A stretch of DNA of 64,000 bases from Fervidibacter sinensis (GCA_032161045.1 JAVHTH010000012.1); one strand, 5' to 3'. Numbered from the stretch's first letter, positions 51,149 to 60,290 are shown. Numbers and translations are program-made. Notes: generated by a model from the letters alone, not told the origin.

Positions 51149-51374
51149 TAATTGAGATGGCTCAAATGACCAAACGGTTCGCTCTAAGGGAACGGACTTT
51201 AGTTTGACTGCGGAATGAAATATCGCAGCCCGACTCAACACCTCATCGCAAATAATCCCTGCAATCGCAATTGGGGGATAACCCTGACTTGTGCGCAGCG
51301 CGAGTGTTTGATTGTGCGATATACTTTTGATGACCAACGACTTGAAATCCCAGAAGTCAGGAGGCGATGTGGTT

Positions 51375-52565
51375 ATGCATGGCAAGTTGGTAACAGATGG
51401 AGGCGTCCCGCCAGTGGCGGAACTTTCTTTTGAGACGAACCCGTATCTCAAGCGTATCAAAAACACCCATCTCCTCAACTTGCGCTCAATTCTTGAAGTT
51501 GCAGACAAACACGAATTTGGCGTGCTCGCAGCGAACTGCATTCGTCCGGAAATCACGAGAGGGGTTCTCAGGGCAGCGTTTGACCTTAACTCGCCAGTCA
51601 TCATCCAAGTGGCAGAATCGCAGATTGGATATGCAATCAACGGTTGGTTTTCTGGGAGCAAGTTTGACCTGTTGAACTCTTTCTCCGAATTTGTTGCGAA
51701 GGAAGTTGAAAGGTTGTGGGAAGAGAAGGGTTATCTCGTTCCTGTAGCGCTTCACCTTGACCACTTGCAAAACGATGAGGAGTTAGCCTTCGCTGCACTC
51801 CGCGCAGGTTTCACATCTGTTGAACTTGACTTCTCAAAGCACCCACCCGAAGTTGACAGGGGAGAAGCGGTCAAACTCAACATTGAAAGGTGCGTGAAAT
51901 TTATCCCAGAATTGCACAAGCACGGAGTGACGGTTGAAGTTGAAGAAGGTGAAATTGGAGAGGCTGCAGTGAGGGCTGCACAGAGCGAGGAGGAAATCCG
52001 AAAGGAATTCACTAAGCCGGAGCATGCGGTTGAACTTGTTGAAGGCACAAACGCTGACGCAATTGCCGTTTTCGTCGGCAGCGCTCATGGTTGGTATCTG
52101 CGCAGACCAATCATCGGTTACGATGTTTTGCGAAAAATTGATGTCGCAATTAGGGAACGAGGCTATTTCGCCCCGCTTGTGCTGCACGGCGGAACTGGAT
52201 TAAGTTACGAGGCTGTGCACAAAGCGATAGGTGCTGGTGTGAGGAAATTCAATTACGCAACGGCTCTCGCTGATATCTTCCTGCGGACACTTGAACGCGA
52301 CCCATCTGGCAAAGGTGCAGAACTTATCCAGAAGATGACTGAGACAGAGAAGCAAGAATCGGAGGCGAAAGGGAGAAAGCCGCGTGGGGCAAGGTATGTG
52401 TTGGGTAAGTTCGCGGAGGAAATTGACAAACTTGGTCACTTTGTCCTGCAGGCTGCTGAGGATGCAGTTTACGAGCATGTTCGCGACATGATCACCAACG
52501 CCTATGGAAGCAAGGACAAAGCACCACTTTACGGCAGCCAATTCGGCAGATGCCCACTTGAGTGA
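51375..52565 (+). CDS. Class II ketose-bisphosphate aldolase
   Basis: ATG 51375 is ten bases after AGGAGG; GTG 51369 is also possible, and the frame to 51312 lacks homology. The 396-residue protein has zinc ligands His130 in L-H-L-D-H, His238 in G-S-A-H-G and His271 in L-H-G-G-T-G, plus N-Y-A-T-A-L near 295. It cleaves fructose- or tagatose-type bisphosphates to DHAP and an aldehyde. It is longer than the usual 300 residues, with an insertion at 200-220 and a C-terminal extension, so the substrate may not be fructose 1,6-bisphosphate. Confidence 0.88.
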   Translation: MHGKLVTDGGVPPVAELSFETNPYLKRIKNTHLLNLRSILEVADKHEFGVLAANCIRPEITRGVLRAAFDLNSPVIIQVAESQIGYAINGWFSGSKFDLLNSFSEFVAKEVERLWEEKGYLVPVALHLDHLQNDEELAFAALRAGFTSVELDFSKHPPEVDRGEAVKLNIERCVKFIPELHKHGVTVEVEEGEIGEAAVRAAQSEEEIRKEFTKPEHAVELVEGTNADAIAVFVGSAHGWYLRRPIIGYDVLRKIDVAIRERGYFAPLVLHGGTGLSYEAVHKAIGAGVRKFNYATALADIFLRTLERDPSGKGAELIQKMTETEKQESEAKGRKPRGARYVLGKFAEEIDKLGHFVLQAAEDAVYEHVRDMITNAYGSKDKAPLYGSQFGRCPLE

Positions 52566-52597
52566 ACTTGCACTGTCAGCAATTTTTCCTTTGCAAT

Positions 52598-52636
52598 AAA
52601 GCGTCGGGTTCTTGCACCCGACGCTTTTTCTTTTTC
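52598..52636 (+). terminator. Intrinsic terminator after the aldolase gene
   Basis: Twelve-base arms AAAGCGTCGGGT and ACCCGACGCTTT with a six-base loop, followed by TTCTTTTTC. It starts 33 bases after the stop codon. Confidence 0.88.
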
Positions 52637-52685
52637 ACGCGACAAAATCTATCGGGCAAGCAACGCATCAGGGTAGGTGAGTAGG

Positions 52686-55600
52686 ATGGTTGGCTGGGTG
52701 TTTTTAGCGGTAATGGGAGTCGCCCAAACTCAACCAATAAAAGTTGAGAGCAAGTATCTCGCTGTTACCCTTGACCCTTCAGGCACTTTCTCCGTCCTTG
52801 ACAAACGCGCTAAAACCACTTGGCGCAGTGCCCCACCAATTGCTCCCTTCCGAAACTTGAAGGTGGACAAAAATCGCATCACCTTTGAAACCGATGCGAA
52901 GCAACGGGATGGGAAAACTTTTCCGGTGCAGGTTGATTTGTGGCTTGAAGGTGATGAATTGGTTGTTGAAGTTGACACTGAAGACCACCAACGAAAAGTC
53001 GGGACATTCGTAGCAATGCCACCGTTGCTTCCGTTAAACGCTGGTTGCGATTTGCTTCTGCCCTTTTACGGAAATGGTATCGCCGTGCCTGTTGCAGGAA
53101 AGGAGTTTCGTGGTTGGAGTTTCACGACTTACGGCTCGCTGGACATGCCTTGGGTTGGAGTCACTGATGGCAAAATAGGCTACCTGCTTTTATGGGACGG
53201 ACGCAGCGCCGATGACGGCAACTGCATTGTTGAAGCGGTGAAGACCGAGCAAGGCGAACTGCTAACACCTTTCGCTTACCACGACCCAACGATGAGGATT
53301 TTCGGTTACCCCCGTCGTCTCCGATACATTTTCGTCGCTGAAGGCGGTTATGTTGCCTTGTGCAAGCGATACCGCGATTATGTGAAGCGCAATGGACTTT
53401 TGGTTACGCTCACTGAAAAAGCGAAGCGCAAACCCGCTGTCAAATTGCTCGCTGGTGCCCCAAATGTTTGGGGTGGCAATCCGCAAATCGCGAGAGAGGC
53501 AAAAGCAGCAGGTATTGACAGGTTGCTCATTAATGGCGTTTGGGCTGCAAAGGAAATGGAAGTCGTCAAAGCGATAGGCTACTTGAACAGCCGATACGAC
53601 AACTATGAAGACCTTTACACTTGTTGCCCCAATCACGAACCACCTTACAATATTGGCACGATTGAAGATTGCGTTTTGCGTGCCGATGGCGAGCGACAAG
53701 TCAGTTGGGTTACATGGGACAAAAAGCACACTGCGCACAAGCGCTGTTCACTTTTGCAACTTGATGTCGCACGAAAATACATCACCGAGCAACTCAAGCG
53801 CCATCCGCACAACGCTTGGTTTTTGGATGTCACAACGGCAACATGGCTAATTGAGTGCTACGACCAAAAGCACTCGCACGATAGGACGCAAGACAAGGAA
53901 GCGAAGCGTAAACTGGCAAAGTTTGTCGGCGAAGAACTCGGTTTGGTGCTCGGTGGCGAGCACGGTCGTTGGTGGGGAGTTGACATTTACGACTACTGGG
54001 AAGGCATGATGAGTATCAACCCGTTTTTCACTTGGCCAGCAGGGCACTTGCGTCCACCAGAAAAGCGAGAGGAAATCGGCGAACGCTACCTTGAATGGGG
54101 TTTGGGACATAAGCGGAGGTTGCCACTTTGGGAACTCGTCTTCCACGACTGCGTCGTCAGTTACTGGTATTGGGGAGACAGCACCGATTTCCTTTACCGA
54201 GTTGCACCAGAACTCAGCGATAAGAAAGACGCCTTCAACATCCTTTACGGAACGCCGCCAATGTTTTGGGTCAACAGGCTCGGCTTTACTTGGAGCGCCC
54301 CAGAAATGCGCAAGCGTTTGCTCCAGAGTTACCGTATCGTCTGCAAACTTCACGAACAAATCGCCTTTGACGAAATGCTCTCACACGAATGGCTTACTCC
54401 AGACCGAGGTGTCCAACGAACCGTGTTCGGGCGTGTCGGATTAAAGATGAGCGCAACAGAAGTGATCGTCAATTTCGGCGAAAAACCGTTCACACTTACC
54501 CGCAATAGCCAGAAATTCATCCTGCCGCAGTTTGGCTTTTACGCTCACGGACCACGCATCACGCAATATCGCGCGCTCGTTGGCGACCGAACCGTAACTT
54601 TTGTTCGCACACCCGATTACGCCTTTTGCGATGCAAATGGCAAGAGTTACGATTTCGGTTTGTGTGTAACGGACGGACAAGTAACGCTTAGGCTTGACGG
54701 CAAGGAGCAAATTCGGGTCATTGTTGAAGCAGACACAACAGAGGTTATTTTGCGACCGAAACAGTTTGCAAAAGGCTTTAATTCCGCGTCGGCAAAACTG
54801 TTAGAGTTGGATGACCAAGGTAAACCGAAAGCGATGGCGAAATTCGTTCGCATTGGGGATGCTATTCGTTGCAACATTCCAAAGGAAGGTGCAATTTACG
54901 CGCTCATTTGGGGCTCAATGGCGAAACGACCGAACTTCACAGTTGGCAGTGTTAACTTGTCGCTAAAGCAAATCAAACAGGGACAGCAAGTCAAAATCAG
55001 CGTCCAAGTGCTTAACAACGGTGGCGCCGATGGTAAGGTGAAGGTTTCGCTTTACCTTGACAAAGTTTCACCTGAGTGTTTGCTCGGTTCTCAGACAGTC
55101 AGCATTAAAGCGAATGAACAGCAAACAACTTCTTTCGTGGTTGCTACAGACACAATTGACGGTGAACACTTGCTCATCGCCCAACTTGAGCCAGTGCAAC
55201 CAAAAGTTGAGTTGGTTGCTGCCGATAACATCGCACAATTGCCTTTCGCTGTCCAACCCGATTACGCTTTTTGGCAGTTCAGCGCCGATATAATTGTCAA
55301 CGCTGGCGGGACAAGGCGGTTGGACGAGCCTGTATCGTTGGAAGTTGACTTGGGCAAGTTGGGAGCAATGCCGAGAAACGCTGTCGTGGACATTAATAGC
55401 GTCCGCGTTGTGGAAATTGTGAATGGGAAACTGGCAAAGGCTGTGCCAGCATATTTTGAACCGAGCAAGCAAAACGCTCAACAAGGGACTTTGGTTTTCC
55501 TACTAATGGGAGAAACGCCTTCAAATGCTGCCCGTCGGTTCCGAGTTTTTTGGAATGCTGTAAAACCCAAGCATCGGCATTTCCCGATGAGTTCCTTGCT

Positions 55601-56285
55601 TCGGTGGGACGATGAGACGAAAACGGTCACAACGCCGTTTTACCGACTTCGTTTCGGCGATGATGGGATGGTTCGCGAGTGGGTGAGTTTGATACCTAAT
55701 GCCCCAAAACAAAGTTTCATCCGCAGCATTGGTGTCTCGTCAGCGCAGACGGGTTGGGTTGACGAAATCGGTGAAGTTGAAGCGATAAAGTGTTTGAGCG
55801 CAAACCCAGTTTGCGTTGTCGTTCAAGTTGTCAAGAGATTGCAAGGCGATTTTCGCGTTGCTCGCACTTACTCCTTCTACTCGCGCCATTTCGTCGTTGA
55901 GATTGAAGCGAACAAGCCCGGCATTCGCGAATACAGCAGAGCCTACTATCTGCTGCCGTGCAAGTTTGAAGACGATAAGGGCAATAAAGCGACTGTGGAC
56001 GGAAAAGGTGAAGGCGAAAATGTCATCGGCAAGAACCTGCAGCCCAAGTGGTATGCCGTTTATTCGGACACATGGGCTCATTCGTGCATCGCTCTTTCGC
56101 AGTTTGACAACTTGACATATTGGGATGTTGATGGGGCGTGGGGCGGGATTGCCTTCAACACTGGACGAACCAAAGGCATCCGCCTCGCCTATGTTTTACA
56201 CGAAGGTCAAAAAGACGCATCCTTTGCCGCGTGGGATTACGAACGCTTGACAAAACCACCACAGGTAATGTTGGCTCAAAAGTGA
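52686..56285 (+). CDS. Large secreted glycoside hydrolase-like protein (DUF5696/GH101-related) with CARDB-like domain
   Basis: ATG 52686 follows GGTAGGTGAGTAGG; GTG 52677 is in frame. The 1,199-residue protein has a signal peptide (M-V-G-W-V-F-L-A-V-M-G-V-A). The N-terminal 230 residues form a beta-sandwich. A TIM-barrel-like region (about 240-560) holds K-L-L-A-G-A-P-N-V-W-G, N-A-W-F-L-D-V-T-T-A and L-G-G-E-H-G-R-W-W, the pattern of DUF5696 enzymes related to GH101. A CARDB-like domain lies near 755-850 (V-Q-V-L-N-N-G-G-A). The C-terminal 330 residues are another beta domain. Likely exo- or endo-glycosidase; substrate unknown. A GH30-like gene follows. Confidence 0.72.
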   Translation: MVGWVFLAVMGVAQTQPIKVESKYLAVTLDPSGTFSVLDKRAKTTWRSAPPIAPFRNLKVDKNRITFETDAKQRDGKTFPVQVDLWLEGDELVVEVDTEDHQRKVGTFVAMPPLLPLNAGCDLLLPFYGNGIAVPVAGKEFRGWSFTTYGSLDMPWVGVTDGKIGYLLLWDGRSADDGNCIVEAVKTEQGELLTPFAYHDPTMRIFGYPRRLRYIFVAEGGYVALCKRYRDYVKRNGLLVTLTEKAKRKPAVKLLAGAPNVWGGNPQIAREAKAAGIDRLLINGVWAAKEMEVVKAIGYLNSRYDNYEDLYTCCPNHEPPYNIGTIEDCVLRADGERQVSWVTWDKKHTAHKRCSLLQLDVARKYITEQLKRHPHNAWFLDVTTATWLIECYDQKHSHDRTQDKEAKRKLAKFVGEELGLVLGGEHGRWWGVDIYDYWEGMMSINPFFTWPAGHLRPPEKREEIGERYLEWGLGHKRRLPLWELVFHDCVVSYWYWGDSTDFLYRVAPELSDKKDAFNILYGTPPMFWVNRLGFTWSAPEMRKRLLQSYRIVCKLHEQIAFDEMLSHEWLTPDRGVQRTVFGRVGLKMSATEVIVNFGEKPFTLTRNSQKFILPQFGFYAHGPRITQYRALVGDRTVTFVRTPDYAFCDANGKSYDFGLCVTDGQVTLRLDGKEQIRVIVEADTTEVILRPKQFAKGFNSASAKLLELDDQGKPKAMAKFVRIGDAIRCNIPKEGAIYALIWGSMAKRPNFTVGSVNLSLKQIKQGQQVKISVQVLNNGGADGKVKVSLYLDKVSPECLLGSQTVSIKANEQQTTSFVVATDTIDGEHLLIAQLEPVQPKVELVAADNIAQLPFAVQPDYAFWQFSADIIVNAGGTRRLDEPVSLEVDLGKLGAMPRNAVVDINSVRVVEIVNGKLAKAVPAYFEPSKQNAQQGTLVFLLMGETPSNAARRFRVFWNAVKPKHRHFPMSSLLRWDDETKTVTTPFYRLRFGDDGMVREWVSLIPNAPKQSFIRSIGVSSAQTGWVDEIGEVEAIKCLSANPVCVVVQVVKRLQGDFRVARTYSFYSRHFVVEIEANKPGIREYSRAYYLLPCKFEDDKGNKATVDGKGEGENVIGKNLQPKWYAVYSDTWAHSCIALSQFDNLTYWDVDGAWGGIAFNTGRTKGIRLAYVLHEGQKDASFAAWDYERLTKPPQVMLAQK

Positions 56286-56297
56286 GTTGTCCAGTTC

Positions 56298-56410
56298 GTT
56301 GGAAGGTCGTGCTCCTGCACGACCAAAATTTCGGCTCACCTGAGGTTCGTCCTCCAGATTTGTCGCAAAATTTTTTGGAGTGTAAGTCTCCCGACGAACC
56401 GAAAAATTTC
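56298..56410. repeat. Three dispersed repeat copies, two forming an inverted pair
   Basis: Plus-strand copies lie at 56298-56332 (GTTGGAAGGTCGTG, CTCCTGCACGACC) and 56371-56409, and a minus-strand copy at 56328-56360. The first two face each other, so the RNA can fold on itself. They fill the gap between the large hydrolase and the GH30-like gene. Confidence 0.65.
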
Positions 56411-56436
56411 TGAACCTGAAGGAGGCGAAATGAAGT

Positions 56437-57963
56437 TTGGTTTGGGTGAAATTCGTTTTAATCGCTGCTGGCTTACTTTGCCTGAAGTTGCTTTCTCAAC
56501 ATGAGCAAGTTTCCATCAAAGTTGAACGGGACACAATTGACTTGAGTGTTGAGTTTCAGACGATTGAGCACTTTGGGGCTTCAGATTGCTGGACGATTGA
56601 ACCCATTGGCAAATTTTGGCCGGAAGAATCAAAACAGCAACTTGCCGACTTGCTCTTCTCGCTTGACAAAGGCATTGGACTTTCCTGTTGGAGATTCAAC
56701 ATCGGTGCTGGACATGACGAAACGATCCGCATCCCTTACCGTTCGGTTGAGTCTTTTGCTGTTGCAGAAGGCACTTATGACTGGAATCGCTGCGAAGGGC
56801 AGCGTTGGTTTTTGAAGGCAGCAAAGGCTCGCGGCGTTCCATACTTCCTCGCTTTTGTCAACAGCCCGCCAAGGTTTTTGACGAAAAACGGTCACTCTTA
56901 CTGCGACCCGAATGTCGGCACGACGAATTTGCGTGAGGGTGCGGAAGAAGCGTTCGCAAAATACATCGCCGACATCATTGAACACTTTCACAATAACCCG
57001 AACGAAGCCGAGCGAGTGACTTTCAATTTCGTTAGTCCTGTCAATGAACCTCAATGGGATTGGAACTGGTGGCGTGAGGGTAGTGCAGGGCAGGAAGGCA
57101 ACCGAGCAAGCAACGATGACATCAAGCGAATTGTCAAGGCTTTGTATGCTGAACTCAAGCGCCGCAATTTACCGACAGAAATCGTAATCCCGGAGTCAGG
57201 CGATCTACCACACATGTGGAGCGGCAGGGAAAAATATGGGGGCTTTTACGGGCGATACATACGCGAATTTTGTAGCGACCCAGAAATTGCACCGCTACTC
57301 AATTTTCGCCTCAGTTACCACAGTTATTGGTCGGATGCACCGCACAACGCTGTGCCTCTCCGAAAAAGGCTGCGGGAAGAACTCGCCCTCTTTCCCGGTT
57401 GGCGGTTATGGCAAACCGAATACTGCATTATGGAGCACAAGCGCGACTTGACAATGAACGCGGCATTGCGGGTCGCTCGCATTATCCAACTTGACTTGAC
57501 AATTGTTGGTGTCACTGCTTGGCACTGGTGGCTGGCTGTGAGTATTTGGGACTACAAAGATGGCTTGCTTTTCACCGACTGGCAGAAGCCCAGCGATAAG
57601 GAAAACATTGTCGTGCCCAAACTCTTTTGGGCATTTGGCAATTTCAGCAGATTCGTCCGACCGGGAATGAGACGAATTTTCCTGTCACGCGACAACGAAA
57701 GCAATTTTGACGGTTTGCTTGGTTCCGCTTTCCGAGACCCGAAGAATGGCAAGGTGGTGCTCGTCTATGTCAACATGAGCCGAGAACCTGTTCGCTTGTT
57801 TTTGGAATGGAAAGGCAACGAAAATGGCCGCAAGGTTAACGCGCTGATTCCGTTTGTCACTTCAGACGCTCAGGAGGACAATTTGCGCAAATGCGAACCT
57901 GTTCCTGCATCCGGACCAATTGAAATTCCGCCTCGTTCCGTGGTCACTTTAGTCGGTGAGTGA
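56437..57963 (+). CDS. Secreted GH30-like glycoside hydrolase
   Basis: The frame with homology starts at TTG 56437, 11 bases after AAGGAGG, and begins a signal peptide (V-W-V-K-F-V-L-I-A-A-G-L-L). An ATG at 56430 sits at a tighter distance from the same ribosome site but reads another frame that stops within 25 codons, so either TTG is used or a one-base shift exists. The 508-residue protein has E-H-F-G-A-S-D-C-W near 45, acid/base Glu204 in V-N-E-P-Q-W and nucleophile Glu328 in W-Q-T-E-Y-C, typical of endo-beta-1,6-galactanase-like GH30. Confidence 0.85.
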   Translation: MVWVKFVLIAAGLLCLKLLSQHEQVSIKVERDTIDLSVEFQTIEHFGASDCWTIEPIGKFWPEESKQQLADLLFSLDKGIGLSCWRFNIGAGHDETIRIPYRSVESFAVAEGTYDWNRCEGQRWFLKAAKARGVPYFLAFVNSPPRFLTKNGHSYCDPNVGTTNLREGAEEAFAKYIADIIEHFHNNPNEAERVTFNFVSPVNEPQWDWNWWREGSAGQEGNRASNDDIKRIVKALYAELKRRNLPTEIVIPESGDLPHMWSGREKYGGFYGRYIREFCSDPEIAPLLNFRLSYHSYWSDAPHNAVPLRKRLREELALFPGWRLWQTEYCIMEHKRDLTMNAALRVARIIQLDLTIVGVTAWHWWLAVSIWDYKDGLLFTDWQKPSDKENIVVPKLFWAFGNFSRFVRPGMRRIFLSRDNESNFDGLLGSAFRDPKNGKVVLVYVNMSREPVRLFLEWKGNENGRKVNALIPFVTSDAQEDNLRKCEPVPASGPIEIPPRSVVTLVGE

Positions 57964-58000
57964 AGGCAAGTCAAAAGATGGTGAGGAAAAAACCTTGCCG

Positions 58001-58357
58001 CTACAGCCCCGGAAAACTTTCACGCACTAACTCGTCACGGAGTTGGGAAAAGAAAGCGTTTAGTTCATCCACTGTCACAGGCTTCAACACATAGTCGGGG
58101 ATACGATGGAAGGACACTTCGTCCAAGATGTAGGCTAAAGTTGCAGCGGAAACGCCCGCATCTTTTCGCCGAGCCCATTCTAAAGCCTTTCTAATGTCAA
58201 CGACACTGAGTGTGAATAAGTCAAGGTCTTCCGAGCGACGATGGGAAAGGTAAAAGGCTGCTAATGCCGTTCCGCCTGTCAGAAAGAAGTCTTATGTTTG
58301 CTCAAAGAAGCATTCCAAAAAATCTCGCTGTAAAGGTGTCAAGATTTCAACGGACAA
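58001..58357 (-). pseudogene. Broken nucleotidyltransferase (AbiEii-like) gene
   Basis: On the minus strand from TTG 58357 the frame reads S-V-E-I-L-T-P-L-Q-R-D-F-L-E, hits an in-frame TAA after F-F-E-Q-T, then goes on in the same frame with D-F-F-L-T-G-G-T-A-L-A-A-F-Y-L and S-E-D-L-D-L-F-T, the nucleotide-binding motif of AbiEii-type nucleotidyltransferases. After that it jumps to what looks like the C-terminal part (R-K-A-L-E-W-A-R-R-K, K-P-V-T-V-D-E-L). About 100 middle residues seem missing. It overlaps the upstream small gene by 11 bases, as intact pairs do. Confidence 0.75.
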
Positions 58358-58640
58358 GACCTAATTCCCTCCACTTGCTCAGAAGGAATTCCCAAAAAGC
58401 ACGCCTTTTGCCTAAACGCGGGGCGATCTTTTCCCAATTTCGCACGATATCGCTCACTGTCAGAAACTCCCAAACATCCTCATAACGAGCCTCACGCAAA
58501 ATTTTCACCATGTAAGTGAGCCGCTCTTGTTCGCTGCCTGTTTGCAAAATCTCCTTTAATTGAGCAATTGTCAATGGTTCGTCCCAAAGGAAGTAAGGAC
58601 GACAGTGTCCTTCCTTCATGTTGTCAGTCAGCCGCTCCAT
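58347..58640 (-). CDS. Small protein paired with an AbiEii-like nucleotidyltransferase
   Basis: A 97-residue protein, W-D-E-P-L-T-I-A-Q-L-K-E-I-L near residue 19 and R-R-A-F-W-E-F-L-L-S-K-W near 82, helix-rich. From memory, similar small proteins precede nucleotidyltransferase genes in several thermophilic bacteria, and this one overlaps the broken nucleotidyltransferase. A partner or antitoxin role is inferred. Its frame is intact although its partner is not. Confidence 0.6.
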   Translation of the reverse strand: MERLTDNMKEGHCRPYFLWDEPLTIAQLKEILQTGSEQERLTYMVKILREARYEDVWEFLTVSDIVRNWEKIAPRLGKRRAFWEFLLSKWRELGLVR

Positions 58641-58669
58641 ATCTCAGATGCTCCTTGCTAAAGAGCACT

Positions 58670-58693
58670 GGGGCGACGCAATTGCGTCGCCCC
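58670..58693. terminator. Perfect 24-base palindrome downstream of the exported oxidoreductase gene
   Basis: Twelve-base arms (GGGGCGACGCAA and its complement) meet without a loop, so the RNA would open a small loop at AATT. It lies 11 bases after the stop of the minus-strand oxidoreductase and 30 bases before the next minus-strand gene. No T-run follows on either side, so termination is not certain; it may be a stability element or a protein-binding site. Confidence 0.5.
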
Positions 58694-58703
58694 ATCGGTT
58701 TCG

Positions 58704-60014
58704 CTAAGCGACGATCTCCTGCTTTTGCGGGTCAAAGATTTTCATTTTGCCCTCGCGATATGAAAGTTCGGCTAAGCCGACAGTGACCATGACCTTGTAT
58801 GCAAGGTCAATTGGGCAGTTGGGAGTCTTCGTTCGGTCACGGACACACTCAAAGAAGTTACGATGATGGGCGCGAAGGACATCTGGAACGGGTTGAGTGC
58901 TGACTCGCAAAGGTTCAACTTCATCAGCGTAAACCCGCTCAGGTTGGACGACGATTTCGTTACCGCCCAAGAACATATTAGCCTTATGCCCGTGAACGAT
59001 TGTTTCCAAGCCGCGTTCGTTCGCTGTTGAGCCCACAACGACGACAACATGACCGCTCGGGAATTCTGCCATCATGTGGAAGGTATCTGGAACTTCTCGG
59101 TCGTGATGGACGAAAATTCCACCTGTCGCTACGACGCGGGTCGGGAATTCAGCGCCAATTGCCAAGAAGAGCGTGTGCAACACATGGGGGAACAAGTCGG
59201 TAGCGATTCCGCCCGAGTAGTCCCAGAACTTGCGCCACCTAAAGAACCGTTCTGGGTCCCAAGGTCGTTTCGGCGCTGGACCAAGGAATGCGTCCCAGTC
59301 CAAGTTGACACCGGGTCTGGCGTTGGGGTCAATGCCATAGTTCCACTCGCCTTCACGGGAGTTGCGACAATAACTTGCTTGAGACCAGACGATTTTGCCA
59401 ATCTTGCCTTGTTGAATAAGTTCCGCAGCCTGCCTCCACTTCGGTTCAGAAGTCCATTGAGAGCCGACTTGGATGACTCGCTTCGTCCGCACTGCAGTCT
59501 CGTAAACTTTTTTCGCTTCGTCAACATAGCGGGTTATCGGCTTCTCAAGATAAATGTCCTTACCTGCTTCCAAGGCGTCAATAGTCATTTTTGCGTGCCA
59601 ATGCTCAGGGGTTACAATCCAAACGACATCAATATCCTTGCGTTCCAAGAGTTTGCGATAATCGTGGAAGACCTCAACCTTGCCCGTTTCGCTCTTTCCT
59701 TCCCATTGGCGCTCAGCGAGTTTACGAGCGCTTTCTTTGCGTGGTTCGTAAATGTCGCAAACCGCGACAATTTCGGCGTTCTCTTCACCTTTTTGGATGG
59801 CTCGGACGAGAGTGCCGATGTGGGCATGAGCCATCCCGCCGCACCCGATAATTCCAATGTTGATGCGGTCATTAGCGCCGATCACTCTTTGGCTTCCGGC
59901 GAGCGCATAAGAACGGCTCGGCTTAAAGCCGCTCGCTACTGCCCCGATTGCTAAAGCGCCCGCCGCTTTTTTCAGGAACTCGCGCCTGCTGACTTCCTTG
60001 CGCTCATCCGCCAT
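58704..60014 (-). CDS. Tat-exported Gfo/Idh/MocA family oxidoreductase
   Basis: ATG after AAGGAGGGATGATGG. The 436-residue protein has a clear Tat signal (S-R-R-E-F-L-K-K, then a hydrophobic stretch to about 25). The Rossmann start is I-N-I-G-I-I-G-C-G-G-M-A near 52; the family Lys lies in L-E-K-P-I near 155. Exported members of this family (glucose-fructose oxidoreductase-like) carry tightly bound NADP and act on sugars in the periplasm. A DUF1080 sugar-hydrolase gene lies upstream on the same strand, a common pairing. A HicBA pair separates them. Confidence 0.9.
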   Translation of the reverse strand: MADERKEVSRREFLKKAAGALAIGAVASGFKPSRSYALAGSQRVIGANDRINIGIIGCGGMAHAHIGTLVRAIQKGEENAEIVAVCDIYEPRKESARKLAERQWEGKSETGKVEVFHDYRKLLERKDIDVVWIVTPEHWHAKMTIDALEAGKDIYLEKPITRYVDEAKKVYETAVRTKRVIQVGSQWTSEPKWRQAAELIQQGKIGKIVWSQASYCRNSREGEWNYGIDPNARPGVNLDWDAFLGPAPKRPWDPERFFRWRKFWDYSGGIATDLFPHVLHTLFLAIGAEFPTRVVATGGIFVHHDREVPDTFHMMAEFPSGHVVVVVGSTANERGLETIVHGHKANMFLGGNEIVVQPERVYADEVEPLRVSTQPVPDVLRAHHRNFFECVRDRTKTPNCPIDLAYKVMVTVGLAELSYREGKMKIFDPQKQEIVA

Positions 60015-60059
60015 CCATCATCCCTCCTTGACAAAACTTTTTGTTGCTTATTTCTCATT

Positions 60060-60290
60060 TCACGCTTTCAGCCACTCCTCAATGCTGATGCCTGCTTGGC
60101 GAAGTATGCGTCGGACAAGTGCTGGGTCAATATCTTTGCCGTGCGGATTTGGGATGATAATACGCAGATTGCCTTTACGCATTTGCTCATACTTTCCTCC
60201 AGCGAAAGGTCCTTCAAAACCCAACCGACGCAGTTTGCTGATCAACTCTCGCCTTGATATGGGCTTTAGCCGTTTGCTTTGTCCTTCCAC
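60060..60290 (-). CDS. HicA-like toxin with catalytic His replaced by Tyr
   Basis: Start at GTG 60290; the open frame goes on to 60359 inside hicB. The 76-residue protein is a double-stranded RNA-binding-like fold: R-R-E-L-I-S-K-L-R-R-L-G-F near 12, G-G-K-Y-E-Q-M near 31, and I-P-N-P-H-G-K-D-I, R-R-I-L-R-Q-A-G-I-S. HicA toxins cut mRNA using the His of the G-G-K-H or G-S-H motif; here that residue is Tyr (codon TAT), so the protein may not cut RNA. It overlaps hicB by 77 bases, longer than usual. Confidence 0.82.
   Translation of the reverse strand: MEGQSKRLKPISRRELISKLRRLGFEGPFAGGKYEQMRKGNLRIIIPNPHGKDIDPALVRRILRQAGISIEEWLKA

Noticed and set aside
59049..59954. 301-codon open frame antisense to the Tat-exported oxidoreductase
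   Set aside because: Long only because the opposite gene is open; no motifs or ribosome site.
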